Part shown: positions 11,661 through 23,878 of the stretch, in pieces
Layout: each line of letters begins with the position of its first letter
How positions within the stretch are numbered: position 1 is the stretch's first letter
Assembly (NCBI GenBank): GCA_036346275.1
Contig: CM070723.1
Span: 27,162,176 to 27,226,175, forward strand
Length of the DNA: 64,000 bases
Direction of reading: 5' to 3'
From: Otatea glauca
Lineage: Eukaryota; Streptophyta; Magnoliopsida; Poales; Poaceae
The notes under the pieces: generated by a model
The model's input: only the letters and a program-made list of their open reading frames with translations
The model's database searches: none
What the model was told of the DNA's origin: nothing
Position numbers and translations under genes: made by a program

Positions 11661-12190
11661 CTTCTCAATTTTTTATGATTTTATATGTTGTTCTACTGAA
11701 AACATTGTAAACATGAAAAAGTTGCGTTTCAAAATTATCTACAACTTTCATGTAGAACACATAATATTTTCGAGCACAGGAAGCCCCTTAAAAAGGCAAA
11801 TTACTGCGCTGCAAAACCGGTCCGACGTAAACATGAAATTCTGTGAGAACCTTCCCGATTTTCTATGAATTTTTATGTTGCTCAAATGAAAAACTTGTAA
11901 ACATGAAAACGATGAGTCTTGACATTCTCTACAACTTTCATGTAGACCACATAATTTTTTGAGTAAGGGAAGACCCTTAAAAAGTGCTAACAAGAATCGG
12001 TCCGGCGCAAATAAAAATCTGTCCGGCGCAAACGTGAAACTCACTGTTAACATTCCCGATTTTCTATGATTTTTTATGTTGCTCACATGAAAAACTTGTC
12101 AACATGAAACAGATGCATCTTGGAATTATCTACAACTTTTATGTAGACCAAATAATTTTTTGAGCAAGAGAAGACCTTCAAAAACGCTAA
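11661..12190. repeat. Three ~195-bp tandem repeats inside copia solo LTR
   Basis: Three degenerate units each contain TTCTATGA-TTTTTATGTTG, AAACATGAAA and TCTACAACTTTCATGTAG. The last motif starts at 11738, 11928 and 12129, so the periods are 190 and 201 bp. This block is followed by a second short-period repeat at 12200-12470. Confidence 0.75.
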
Positions 12191-12199
12191 TTTCTGCCA

Positions 12200-12470
12200 G
12201 CTGTAAAACCAGTCCGGCGCGAAAGAAGAGCAGTCCGGCGTAAACGTGAAACTCACTGGACTTGGTTCGGCACAAATGGTAAATCCTCTGTTTCCCTCTT
12301 CTCCTGGTCCAGCGCAAATGGGAAACTCTCTGTTTCTCATTTCTCTTGGTCCGACGCAAATGGGAAACTCTCTGTTTCTCATTTCCCTTGGTCCGGCACA
12401 AACGTGCAGTCTAACCTAACTCGGTCCGGCGCAAATGCAACTCATGCAATATTTGGTCCAGCGCAAACAA
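12200..12470. repeat. Short-period repeats with GGTCCGGCGCAAA core
   Basis: About eight copies of a core like GGTCCGGCGCAAATG occur at irregular spacing. Two neighbouring units (~12300-12390) are nearly identical over ~54 bp and contain AAACTCTCTGTTTCTCATTT. The overlapping minus-strand ORFs (83-99 codons) are products of this repetition. Confidence 0.75.
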
Positions 12471-13578
12471 CATTCCAACTTGAAATCTATTTTGAATCCA
12501 AAACTCAAACATAAGCTATCCTAGATCACATAAAGTCAAATACTCATCACAAATTTGGGTAGACCTCCACATGGTCCTTCAGATACAATAACTAAAAGCC
12601 CTAAAAAATCTTGTAGGTTCTTCACCCAGAAGCTCACCGCCGCTGTTGCCATCTTCCCCGACCATGGCACACGGTGGTAGCCCAGCTCAAGCCTCCTCCA
12701 ACGCTAAAAGCCGGTAAAATGGAACCTCTGGCATCCCTTGATGCTTATTTTGCTACCATTCGAACCGAGACTCACATGTTATCTTCTCCGGCGAGCCTCC
12801 TTGACGGCCGTCGCCTCCTCTCGGTGCCAGCTCACCTCAGTCCACCTCTGACTGTATCGGTACATTCCCCGGGTTTGGCTCATCTCCCTGATGCTCCCTG
12901 CACCGCCGGCCGAACCTCCCCTGAGCTGCTTCGCCGGCGATGAGCCGCGTAGGTGAGCCCCTGTTCTCGAGTGTAAGACGCGAGGGCCCCACCTGTCAGC
13001 CAGCGCGCCCAGCCTTGCCCTCTTGCTGACCTGGAGGCCCCTCCTGTCGGTCGGCTGAGATTTAAACAAAACCGCGAAAATGAGAAACCGCTTTCAAAGT
13101 ATTGAAAGCGTATTTTCTGATTTTCATGGATTTTCCAAACCGAGCCACATTCAAACTTGAATATCTTTTGCATCTTTAATCTAAATTGACTGAAATAAAT
13201 TTCTATATTCATCTAAAATCATGTAATCTTATAATATGCAAAAATATTTTGAATAAGAGTTTTGGATCAATTTGAAATGCAAATTTAAAGAAAAGGATGA
13301 AAGATAGGCTATACATGGAAATGTTGCAATTAAATTGGGAGTTGAATGAAACAAATTTTATTGAAATCTTTATGCTTCCAGCAACCCGAATATATAAAAA
13401 TATTTTAATTTCATTTTTGTTTGAATCATTTTCTATTAAAGGTTAACTACTATGCTATAAATATATAAAAGTAAATGGTTTATGCAAAAGAAATCCAAAA
13501 TGAATAGAATCAATTTCTAAGTGCTATTGTGACAGTTCATCACCTGAGTATACTAAAATACAACCTTAACTTGAATTG

Positions 13579-14037
13579 TGTCGACTTTTGTAGTCGGCAA
13601 TGATCTTTTTGGACAGACGCTAGATCTCAAACTCGAAGGTCACACAAGACAAAGGATTAGACAGGTTCAGGCCCTCGACGATGGAGGTAATACCCTAGTC
13701 CTGTGTGCTCGGATTACGTGGATCTCTTGGATCTGAGATTGCTTATTCCTCTGTTGTTGCCTGCCCACTCCCTTATATAATGGGGGTGGAGCGGTTTACA
13801 GAGTCCCGATCGGTTATTGAATGCTAATCTGTTACAAGATGGAGTTTACATCTTTTTCTCATCCTGCTAACAATCATATCTCTTATATCTAAATATATAT
13901 GAACTATCTTTAGGATGTATCTCCTTGCGCACGGCAGCAAGGCCTAGCGCGGAGCTTATCCTCTGGGCCTTCTACTCGGCCCTGTCTCAGGCACTTCTGG
14001 GCCGGTTATGAAGACACCTGGGTTCCTATATTCCACA
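13579..14037 (-). mobile_element. Small gypsy-type solo LTR (459 bp) in family B 5' LTR
   Basis: The ends are TGTCGAC and TTCCACA, with AATTG duplicated on both sides (13574-13578 and 14038-14042); the insert is absent at the matching place in the 3' LTR (~35860). On the minus strand there is a TATATAAG-type TATA box (near 13775) followed by the AATCCTTTGTCTTGTGTGAC region common in grass gypsy LTRs, which gives the orientation. No internal region remains. Confidence 0.88.
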
Positions 14038-14699
14038 AATTGTTTCATGAATAAGAAGGAGACCATGTATTAAGTCAACTAGAAGTAGTAGTATACATGA
14101 TTGCAGGTATAGACTGAACCATAGAACTAATTTACCTTACATCAACAGAATGTTTAAGAAGTGATTTTTATTTGGAATAAGCCTTATAAATGGAGTATAA
14201 CCCAAATGAAAAAGATGTATGTAAAATACATATATGTGCATATATAATAACTAACAGTAGTATAGATGTGTATAACCTTGAGATTGATTTAGTTCTGCTC
14301 AAATATTTTGAAGACAGTAACAAAATATTGCATGTGCATAAACTGGATCATAAGTCCTATCCATATGAGAAAAACATGTATGTGTGTATATGTTAAAAAG
14401 TGATATCATGTTCATGAAAAACCAGATCTTATTCAATCAGAGTATATGGTGCAATAGGGTCACTAAGATGAGTTATAGCTTATGCTTGAGTCTCTTTGCT
14501 GAAACATGTGTTCATATAGTATATGCACGTTTGAAAATTCGAAATGGATAGACCTCACAAAATGAAGTACCAGACTAGGTAGTGCTAATGTCAGCATATA
14601 CTTTTAGATAAGCTCATGATAATTGGCAAAAAGAACTAGTCTAGATTGCTTGCATAATAGACTTCATCCTTCATGTGTATATAAAACATTTCACTAAAA

Positions 14700-15480
14700 G
14701 CAAAATAATGTGAAACCGGTTTTAAATAACTTCTAAGATCATACCATGTTAATACCAGAAAAAGGAATGAAAAATCATGTATAGTGTAGCCGCAAACGAA
14801 AAGTGAAATCCGTCAAGTTATAACGTTAACTTTGTCATCATTTATGCTATTTCAACAGCAAATATAATAACTCGTCTAAACACTGAAATTCATAAAATCA
14901 GTTTAGAAATACTCTCAAAGTACATAATACCACGTTCTGAAGAAAGAAGTTAATTACATCATGGTTTGCATATAAATCTTGCTTGGGACATAACCTTAAG
15001 TATTACGGTTTCTGGTTTTCAGAAACACTTAAGACTTTTCGGCAACTCATAAAACAACTCGTCTAAATGGAAATTTTATGAAGAACAGCACAGAAATAAT
15101 CTTTGAGATATGGACTACCATAAACTGCAAAAAATATTCTTTTTACGACTTGCTTTGTATATGAATCTTGCTAGCTCTATACCCTTAGGTGTTATGGTCA
15201 TCAAAAACCTTAATGCCATTTATGGTGTTTTAGCAATGAATAAAACATCTCGTCTAAATCCTAAAATTTATGAAATCAGCTTAGGATTGCTCCCCAAAAT
15301 ATAGACTACCTTATTATAAAGAAATAATCTTGTTTTATCATGTTCTGCATATAAATCCTGTCATCCAAATAACCCTAAGTATTATGATCTCCATATCAGT
15401 AATATGAATAAACGAGCTTTAATAATAAATAAGAAATCAATGCTTAAGATATTTGTTTTAAGAAAAATCTTGTTGAAAAC
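14700..15480. repeat. ~190-bp degenerate tandem repeats in family B LTR
   Basis: CTCGTCTAAA recurs at 14871, 15058 and 15249 (periods 187 and 191), each time within a longer similar unit containing ATAAATCTTGCT and CCTTAAGTATTA-type motifs. The 3' LTR holds the same array (CTCGTCTAAA at 36619 and 36807, CTTGTCTAAA at 36997). The units are too diverged to be a recent expansion. Confidence 0.7.
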
Positions 15481-15812
15481 CAGAATATGTAACCAATAGC
15501 CGAACCCAACCAATCTAGTGTGTATATATATATATTTAAATGAATACTTATGCAAAGACAGTACTACACATATATATTATGATAACTAATTTTTTAATCC
15601 TATTAATCCAAATAATTTTAGCATCTATAATTCAAAGTTATAAATACAAGAATACATAATTTTAGCCTCTTGAATTCGTAAAACAAGAATAGATAATCTA
15701 TAAAAGAATATGAGTCTATTTCTTATAGCATGTTATATTTGATTTTCTGTCTGTCTTCTTTTTGCGCTTATTAAAGTTCATTATTTGCTATATTTTTATG
15801 AATGACGTGTAG

Positions 15813-15888
15813 AACCCGACGTCACTAATTCCATCGTCAACCACGCTAGTTGCAACCGCGACTTCGTCATAAACAACAATTAAACAAG
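15813..15888 (+). other. Degenerate exon-like block in family B LTR
   Basis: This is the family B counterpart of the acidic exon in family A: GTGTAG before it, CAAG|GCAAGC after it and TTTGATCATATTGATCCC just downstream. In the frame used by families A and C it reads PDVTNSIVNHASCNRDFV then a TAA, so coding ability is lost. The 3' LTR copy (~37562-37640) also has a damaged left AG and GCAAG changed to GCGAG. Confidence 0.4.
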
Positions 15889-17560
15889 GCAAGCACCCCC
15901 TTTGATCATATTGATCCCAATGTTTAATTTTCATTGTGTTTATCAAAATGTTTCATGCATGCGTTTATTTTCTGTAAATGCGCTATTTTGTGGTACTGGT
16001 AGATATACCTGTTGTCTCATGAAACTTCCTTGATAAGTATGGACATGTGAACCATGATAACCATATAAATGGGTTAGACAATACATAATGTCAACTTGGG
16101 TATATGCGATTATTAACCATGCTTAGCCATGCTTTAGAACCAACGTTGAATATGATCAGATCAAAATTGATTATTGAGAATTGAAAAAGGTTGGTTATGA
16201 CATGATGTCAATTGTTGGTACTTTGACTAAAAACCCCCAAAATAAAACTATGGTTTAGATGCAGGCAATTATTGGCAATAGCCGGTTGTGCAAGGGTTAG
16301 ACTTGTACGTAGTATAGGGGGAGATTATTGCCCGTATCGGATTAAGGACCGAGCTATGGGTTGTTTTCAAGCCAAGAATTCCGAGCAACCACAAGTGCTG
16401 GGATGGGGCAGCCTTAACCTATTAAGTTGCTTAGGTTTGGCTTTGCACATTGGTCAGCGGGAGATAGCATGAGCACTCCTTTCTAGGTTTGCTTATGAGG
16501 GGCTTCCACACTTTGTTGTGGGTAAATGCATATCGGTATAACGATGTACGCCTTGGTATGAGAAGAAACCCTTATCGTAGGGATTTACTGCTTCTATCGC
16601 AGGTAATTACTGCTCTTATTACCACTTTAAAATGATAGGGAATCACTGTCATGTTTCTTCTCCATAACAAGGATTTCACATCATCGGGCTGGTGCAAAGC
16701 TAGGTCTAGGTAATGTAACGATTATGTTATGATCTCTCTACGGCACACCAAAGAAAGTGTGATAATAGCTTGCACAAAGAGCTGATCATTTCTTGTGGGT
16801 AAAGCTGTACGCCTCTGCAAAGTGTAAATCTAATTAATTAGCCGCGCCTACGGTCAAAGGCACTTGGTAACGCCATCACATAGCTAAATGTTTTACTATT
16901 TTCAAAATGGGATGGTTTTCACCTGATGTGCCTTGCTTCGGCAAAGATTGTGGTCATGCCACGAGTTGGCAGGAAATTGGACATCTCGATGCTCACATCA
17001 TGGAGGATTGAGAGTTATTACTTATGCTCTATTGTTACATATTTCTGATCAGTCAAACATGCTTTATTAAATTCTGTTTACTAATGACAACCTCATTTAC
17101 AATTTCAATTTTTCTTTATGCAAATTAACCGTAGAAGCCTTTCTTTCGAAATGGCCTGCATATATTATAGGTTTTGCTAAAGTCTTGCGGAGTACGTAAA
17201 GTACTCAACCTTGCTTATTATGTTGTTTTAGGTGGAAAAAGATAGCTAAGCTTCGAAAGATCTCTTTTCATCGTAGGATGCGGGATTTTCAATAAAGCGA
17301 CCTTTCGAGGGATTATGCCTTGTCAGTTGCCTCAGGGATTGAATGGACACACTACAAGACTTTGCTTCTTTTGTTGTTATATTTATTTACTTTGAGTTGT
17401 AAGAATATATTGTACAAATAGCTTCCGCTTGAATAAAATGGTGTATAGATGTGATTTCAATTGTTGAAAATGTGCGTACTAGCCACTGATCATGGGACTA
17501 GGACTGTATGCGCATTAGATTTCTATTTTTGCATTATGTGAAAATTGGGGTCGTTACAGT

Positions 17561-17573
17561 TGGTATCAGAGCC
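17561..17573 (+). other. Primer binding site (initiator Met tRNA), family B
   Basis: TGGTATCAGAGCC begins two bases after the 5' LTR and is complementary to the 3' end of plant initiator methionine tRNA, the usual primer for LTR retrotransposons. Confidence 0.93.
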
Positions 17574-20128
17574 TTACTGGCCATAGGATAAACCCTAGAT
17601 AGAATGGTCATTAGAAATAAGATTAGGCTAATCTCAAAATTTTATTTTGCAAAAAGTTACAATATTTGAAAAATGTAGTTTTTGCTATTCTTTCCTCTTT
17701 CTTAAGATCTTGTCCTTACCCCACTCTCATTTTGTTTTATATCAAACTCCTTTTTCCTTAAAAATAGTACTCGCCTATAGTTCATCTTCACTATTTGCTT
17801 CTGAAGTTGTCAAAGATATGTCGCTACCCTCCTTCATAACGAGCCAAAGAAGACTACAACGTCTACACCGACATCAAGATGGACATAACACCTCGCTACA
17901 ACCGTCAAGACGGAAGTAAAGTATGAAGATCCTACTTCATGAAGAGTCGACGTCGCCCAACAGTAAAATGCAGAAGAGTAGATTAGGTCCCCCCTTAAGA
18001 TAGGAATCCTTACGCGTAGCAGTATCATTCTACTTTATCTATATGAAGCATTTTATGTAATGTTTATACCTTGCTATTTGCAATTGGATTTTTTTCCTTA
18101 TCTGGATGATTTACATATAAACTTAACCTTTAGGTTAAAATTTTATGATAAATCGCTCCTAAATATATGAATCTAGAAATCCTAACGTGTAGGTTAAAAG
18201 GAAAATTTTCATAAAGGGTTTCTCTTCTTTTATAAAATTTCTGTCAAGCTTATCCTTTCTTCTGTAGAAATTATTATATACATATTCTTTTAAAAATTTC
18301 TAGCCCTCCTTGCAAATTCTGTCTCATCAGGATTAATAACTCAGCTCTCTTTTCCAGTCATCTCTTTACTCTCTACCAATTGGGCTCGATCCATCCAAGT
18401 CACAGCTATAATCACCTTATCTTCTCATTTGGACACTGAAAAACCAAGTCAACTTGCTTTTTCTCCTCTACACCGAAACCAGTCAAAGCAACATGCCCCT
18501 GCTAGTTTTTTCCTCTACCATCGCAATAACCCATTGCGGCCATGATAGAGCTCGGCTCTGAATCTTCCATTGTGATCGCAAAACTAGAAATGTAGCCGCA
18601 CCTTGCTCAAGCACTGCATCGTCGCCCATTGCTGCCACAACCACTGCAAGCACTGCCTCGGCAAAACAAAAACCGTGCTAACCCAGTTAGTAAACATCGC
18701 TATCCAAGCTTCTTTCTAATAAACTTATCTTTGCACCTGACAACCATGAAAATGGCTAGCTCATTCTATTTCCTTCGCTCAACCACACCAAAACCACTCC
18801 CCCTTCCTTTCACTCCTTCTCTGTCATAACAGAGAACTGCTAAGGAAACGCCGCCACAAGTTGCCATGATAAACAAATTGTGACACCAACCAAATCTCCT
18901 CAATTCCGTATAACATACATTGTTGTCTATCCTTGTTTCATCACATTGCCATCTATCCTCGTTTCATCTATATTCAAAGAACTAATCCAAAGAGTTCTAG
19001 CACCTTTTGCTTTCAAAATTCTTTAATAAACTAACACCGAAAAACTACCTCTACTGCTTTCGGAAGTGCTCTTACCATAGAACCTTTAGTTAGTCCATTA
19101 CTACTAAAATAGAAGATATGACCATATAAGTAATAGGAAGTAGTAGTGAAAACTTTTCTTGTAATATAAAGAGATGTATAACTCCTACATAACAAAATAA
19201 AAGTGTGTTACCTTTTGACTAGTTGAAAGTTTTTGCATGTATTATTATTTCAGGATTTCCTCGTAACACTTAACCAACAGGTTAAAAAGTTACGACAAGA
19301 AGACTCAAAATGATATAAAACCCATAGTTATGAAACCATTAAACATACAGTATTATTTTAGAACATGACCATCAAAAGACATTATATGTTGCAAAAATAT
19401 GATTATGATAACTCTTTTCCTCTCACTTTAAATCTCTTTCTTATCTAAATGATCATTATAAAATTTTTCCTTTAAAAAGATGATAGATGAACAACATTAA
19501 CTGGAAACCTTAGAATGCTAATCTCAGTAAGAGATGTAAAGTTTAAAAGAAACTCATCGCTAAATATGCTTATTTTGCAAAATAGTACTATCCAAATTAT
19601 ACCTTATTCTAGTCATATAACAACCTCTTGTGCAGAAAAACTTTTGGTTAGGCTAGTATAAGAAAAACCTTAAGACATCCCTCCCAAGTACTATGTTGAA
19701 TATATATAGATTAATGTTCTATTGAATTTTTGTTGTAAATCTTTTGTATTGCTTTTTGGGTTACTCTCGTAAATGTTAAACCATGAGGTTGAAATTTACG
19801 ATGTGCCAACCCTTCCTTAATAAGAAATTCTAACTAAGAAAATTTTAATGAATGAAATGTTGCCTTGTGGCCTGATCAACCCCTATCTGACCATCTCTCT
19901 CTGATTCCAACATCTTGCCAATTGTTTTTGCAGGATGCCTGTGACAAGGTCTCTCAGCAAAATCATTAAAAGTAAAATCACACAAGACCCTCAACCGCCA
20001 AGTGATGATAATCCTACCCTAGTTCAACCAAATCCTCAGCATTAAGCTAAAGCTCTCCCCTTTCAGCATAACAATAATCATAGCTCCCTACTCCCCAAGG
20101 TTCGCAAGAATGTAGCATAGAAGAGCAA
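17574..20128 (+). other. Non-coding leader of family B with repeated hairpins
   Basis: No long ORF is present. The region is AT-rich and carries hairpins built on TTAACC-N4-GGTTAA with complementary outer arms. The best are 19261-19295 (outer arms TCGTAAC/GTTACGA) and 19767-19801 (TCGTAAAT/ATTTACGA); a weaker one is at 18114-18147. A short candidate ORF at 17647-17919 has no recognisable features. Confidence 0.5.
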
Positions 20129-20688
20129 TTGATAAAATCTCCAATCGTCGCACAAATGCTCGCCCTAATGAAACAAAATCGCCAGACTTACACTCTTCTT
20201 CTCCAGTATCTAGCGCAAATCAATTCCAACCTTGGCACAATTCTCACTAGAAGAGAAAATGGTTCAAATCAGAAACCTGCTCCCACAACTTATTCGACAC
20301 CTAAATGTTATTCCTTGAAATGTTGTCAACCCAATCAATCTGAAGTTCGTGCGTGCTTTCGCGATGGATAAATAGGTCATTCTGTTAATGAGCATGCAAT
20401 CAATTGTTCCAGCTGTGAAGGAAATCATTCTCCTAGAAAATGTCCCCTGAATAATATCACTTGTTACCTTTGCGAAAGTCAAGGTCATTGCCCATCCCAA
20501 TGCCCCCTTGATCCACTAATCACCGCCGCAGTTCAGCATCAACAAGAAAAACTCCGAGCCTTAGTTGCTCAAGAATTGGCAAATAGAAGAGAAGCTACAC
20601 AAGAAATATCATTAGAAGAATTGGAGAAGCAGTATTTCAACCTTGTCAATCATCATCAAGAAAGCACTAATTGGCCATTGCACTAGTT
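20129..20688 (+). pseudogene. Gag-like nucleocapsid fragment with zinc knuckles, 5' part (family B)
   Basis: It reads as a hydrophilic protein with a helical start (SPIVAQMLALMKQNRQTYTL), a TAA at 20369-20371, then in the same frame CSSCEGNHSPRKC and CYLCESQGHCPSQC (the second is a perfect CX2CX4HX4C zinc knuckle), followed by a charged helical tail ending in a stop at ~20686. Upstream, 19935-20045 reads PVTRSLSKI-type sequence starting near ATG 19935. CCHC knuckles are the nucleic-acid-binding motif of Gag. The nested chromovirus interrupts it at 20724; more knuckles lie beyond the insertion (31997-32430). The presence of gag traces without pol fits a non-autonomous element. Confidence 0.6.
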
Positions 20689-20723
20689 AAGCTTCAGAAG
20701 GAGAACATTATGGAACATGCAAT

Positions 20724-23700
20724 TGTAAGGACCCGAATCCACTGATTCGAACCCACTGTGTTTACCGCACTAGTCCCAGGATCAACGCTAGTGCACACAT
20801 CTCAACATTGGTACATATCACGTCATACTCAACGATAATAGACTAATACTCCATTTATTGATATAGCTAAGTGTATGATCTTATGACCAACTTACATTAT
20901 TAAGCCACGCAGGGCAAGACTTGAAATATAAGCCAAGAATTAAGCAGCGGAAAGTAGAAAACATAGATAGCACATCAGTTCACCACAGGCAACTGACAAG
21001 GCTCGGACCCTAATGACTCGTGTCCTCCTTGAACTCCTCCTCCAACACAGATGTTGATTCTTCAAATGTGATTATTGTTGTTGGCAAGGGTGAGTACTTA
21101 AAGCACTCAACAAGTTGTGCACAGAATGCAATTCTATGTAACTATATGCAAGGCTAATTCCAAAGGATTGGCTATCATGGCTATTTTGCAATAAGCAACA
21201 TTTATGAACAAATACAATAAATAGATCATAAAAACTGTAAAAAAAATAACAGTAAATAATAGTTTCAGTGTTCATTAAGTAAACCAAGTTTTTCAATCCT
21301 AAGTCAATTTTCAACTCCCATGGCATCCTGCCATCCCAAACAAGTTTTCCATTTAATTAAGCTAACCCTTGACTGTAAGTCCCGAGCATTGCTAAATTCT
21401 GTGAGCACGGCTATCCAAATAGTTTTACACTCTACAGAGGTTATGCACTTTACCCACATGATACAACCATACACCACAAAGGCGAGTGATTATAACAAAG
21501 TCTTTACATTGCGCTGGCTTAACCCGATACCACCCGCTAAGGTTTCAACACTAGTGGGACTGGTTACCACATCCAGGGCCCCCCTCTTGCGCCATGTGAA
21601 TTACTCCATAACTCGGGAACTCACACCGACCAAGGTAGCACCAAAATTAAGATATTGCAAATTAATCAGCTAGGCTGTACCATACCAGACATGTGGTTGC
21701 ATGATTGACTCAGGTTAAAGGCTTGCAAGGTTAAGTCCTTAGTGTGATCAAGGCAAGACATCCACATACCCTCTACCCATCGGGCCCACCTTGGCATACT
21801 CGCCCCTTGTCACTTGCCCCAATCTAAGTGATTATCACCCAAGTTGATTACCAAGCACCACGTGCCATCAACAATTCAACATCGTTGCGTGACATGACTC
21901 GCCACAAACAACTCAATCTCATCGTGTGATCTCACATGACACACAAGTTCATAACATTGTTCCATATTCCATTTGTCAAGATTAATTATCAATGATTCAG
22001 GCACATGTGATGATGTGGCATGGCTAAGCAGCTAATATGGTCTAACCATCCCTGGTTGATTATCATTACTAACCAACTATAGTTAACCAAACTAGGGTGA
22101 CAATATATCATGGCATACAAATGACAAGGTAGGGTATAGATCAATCTGGTATAATAGCTAAACCCCAATTTAATTGAAACAATTGTATACTTGAAATACG
22201 ATGCAATAAAGTAAAACAATATAGCATTTGTATAAACATAGGTTCAACATGATCAAATAACCACTTGCCTTTGAATAGGTTCTGATCTTGCTCTGGAACT
22301 TGCTCTTGAGTTGATGGATCTTCCTCCGAAGCATCGCACAATTCAACGTCTACGCGTACCGTAGGAGAAAAGCAAATAAATACAAAAACAGAGAGCAACT
22401 GAACTCCAAAAATCAATTAAAATTCTCCATTAAATATATCTCAATTTTACAAATTTTTAGAAATTTGAATAACTCAAATCCGAGTTAAAATATAAAAGTT
22501 ATAGCCTTTTCAAGTTTGGATAAATACTGAAAATACAAAAATTGGAAAATCAGAATTAACTGAATTATTTTTGTAAAGGAAAATCGCATTATTGCGTCTT
22601 GCTGACGTCAGGGTGACGTCATGACCAAGCCGGCCAATCAGACACTGACGCGTGTCGCGGTCCATAGACTCGATTCATGGTGCGAATCGGATCCACCGTG
22701 ACCCGGTCCATGGCCTCTCGGTGCCAGCGCCCGACACGCGGCGACCCCGGATTGGCTGCGACACCACCCGTGCCGATGTTCGACACGTGGTGCGCATCCA
22801 CGGGATCTCTGCATCGAACGGCGATGAATGCACCCGACGCAGCTCAATCCCCTTCGTTCATCCAGATCCGACGGCAGAGATTAGAAGATGAAATCTACTG
22901 CCAACCGAGCGACGTGGCCCAATCTGCACCGTTATTTTTGGATCCTACGGTCAAGAACTCACCCGAAGCTAATGGCGAAGCGGCGGTGAGGAGTTTCGCC
23001 GGATACGAGGAAGAAGACCTGGACGACGGTGTTCTGGCGGGATTCCGACACGAAGAAGAAGAGTAGCCGAACTCGGATCCGGGACCAAAGCGGCGGAAGA
23101 CAAAGGATCGGCGACGTTCTAGAGCAAAAACCGCGGTGGCTGCAAGCTTCAACTACGATGAGCTCCTACGCGAAAACGGCGGCGACATAGGGCTCGGGAG
23201 TTGCGGCAAACATGCGGCACGAGATGGGGAGTTCAGCGCCCGCGTCGGCGACTTAAGTAGCCGCACGGGGAGGCGTGCACAGCGCGGACTCCGAAGACAG
23301 CTCCGAGGCGACAGCGGACTCCGGCGGCGACATGGAGAGACGACGTGGCTGCATCCAGCACGTCCACACGGCGTCCATCCAACGGCCTAGAGCGCTTCGG
23401 CGACGCGGCGAAGGCACAGCCGTTGGATCTCAATCCAACGGTTGGCCGCGTTAGGTTTTAGGGTTTCGGCGACACGGGTCTAACACGCACAGTGTTGGGC
23501 TTTGGCCCAACACTGTTCACAAGGAATTCAAAACTTTTACCATTTAAAATAATTTCAGAAATTCATTTAACTGATTTTAGGCAAATAAATTATCAAGAAA
23601 AATCCAAGAAAATTCTCAAAAATAATTTGAGACATTCTAGACTCAAATAAAATATATTTAGCAAAACTTTATTTTAACTTTGCATATTTTTAAATAGTTT

Positions 23701-23832
23701 TCCACAAACGACCAATATATTTAATTTAAAGTAAATTCAAATAATTCCAGAAAAATCCAATAAATTATAGAAAAACATAAAATGGACAAATAACCAATAA
23801 AATGATATTAAAGCAAAATTTGGGGTGTTACA
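20724..23832 (-). repeat. 3' LTR of family A copy 2 (3109 bp)
   Basis: On the + strand it starts TGTAAGGACCCG and ends GGGGTGTTACA. It matches 5171-8338 in reverse and carries the same GC-rich block (~22600-23470) and the exon-like parts (exon 1 at 22269-22349; exon 2 at 21010-21066, acceptor AG mutated to AT). The polypurine tract complement CCTCCCCCCTTAA follows at 23835-23847. Confidence 0.93.
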
Positions 23833-23878
23833 AGCCTCCCCCCTTAACAGAATCTCGACCCCGAGATTGAGGGCTAAC

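Larger units (their letters stand above)
10335..12581 (-). mobile_element. Ty1/copia-type solo LTR in family B 5' LTR
   Basis: A 2247-bp insert has TG...CA ends and GATAC duplicated on both sides (10330-10334 and 12582-12586); the undisturbed site is in the 3' LTR at ~34870. It is related to the LTR at 59437-61047, whose polypurine tract shows the minus orientation; shared parts include the ends (GGCGACCAGAGG / ACCTC-ACATGGT) and a ~100-bp block around the TATA region (~11035-11155, TATAAATAG on the minus strand). No internal sequence remains, so it is a solo LTR left by recombination between two LTRs. The ORFs inside are not convincing. Confidence 0.9.
8824..17558 (+). repeat. 5' LTR of family B (8735 bp with two insertions)
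   Basis: The LTR runs from TGTAACATTGC to GGGGTCGTTACA. It contains two solo LTRs (10335-12581 and 13579-14037) that are absent from the 3' LTR; without them it is ~6.02 kb. A TATA box TATAAAAG lies at 10138-10145. Against the 3' LTR it lacks ~115 bases near 9950 and has ~70 extra bases near 14335-14405. The rest aligns with scattered differences. Confidence 0.92.

Noticed and set aside
12083..12401. Minus-strand ORFs with repeated peptide (RNREFPICAGP-like)
   Set aside because: Produced by the short tandem repeats of the solo LTR; no start or promoter and no conservation in the related LTR.
13579..14037. Possible independent small gene or MITE
   Set aside because: TG...CA ends, a 5-bp duplicate and LTR promoter features make it a solo LTR; there are no terminal inverted repeats of MITE type.
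15520..15536. TA microsatellite in family B LTR (also 37265-37285)
   Set aside because: Ordinary short TA run, present in both LTRs with small length change; no further meaning.
20724..20760. Possible third family A element starting here on the + strand
   Set aside because: The sequence is the reverse complement of the LTR end, and the GCAAT duplicates at 20719 and 31992 show one minus-strand insertion.
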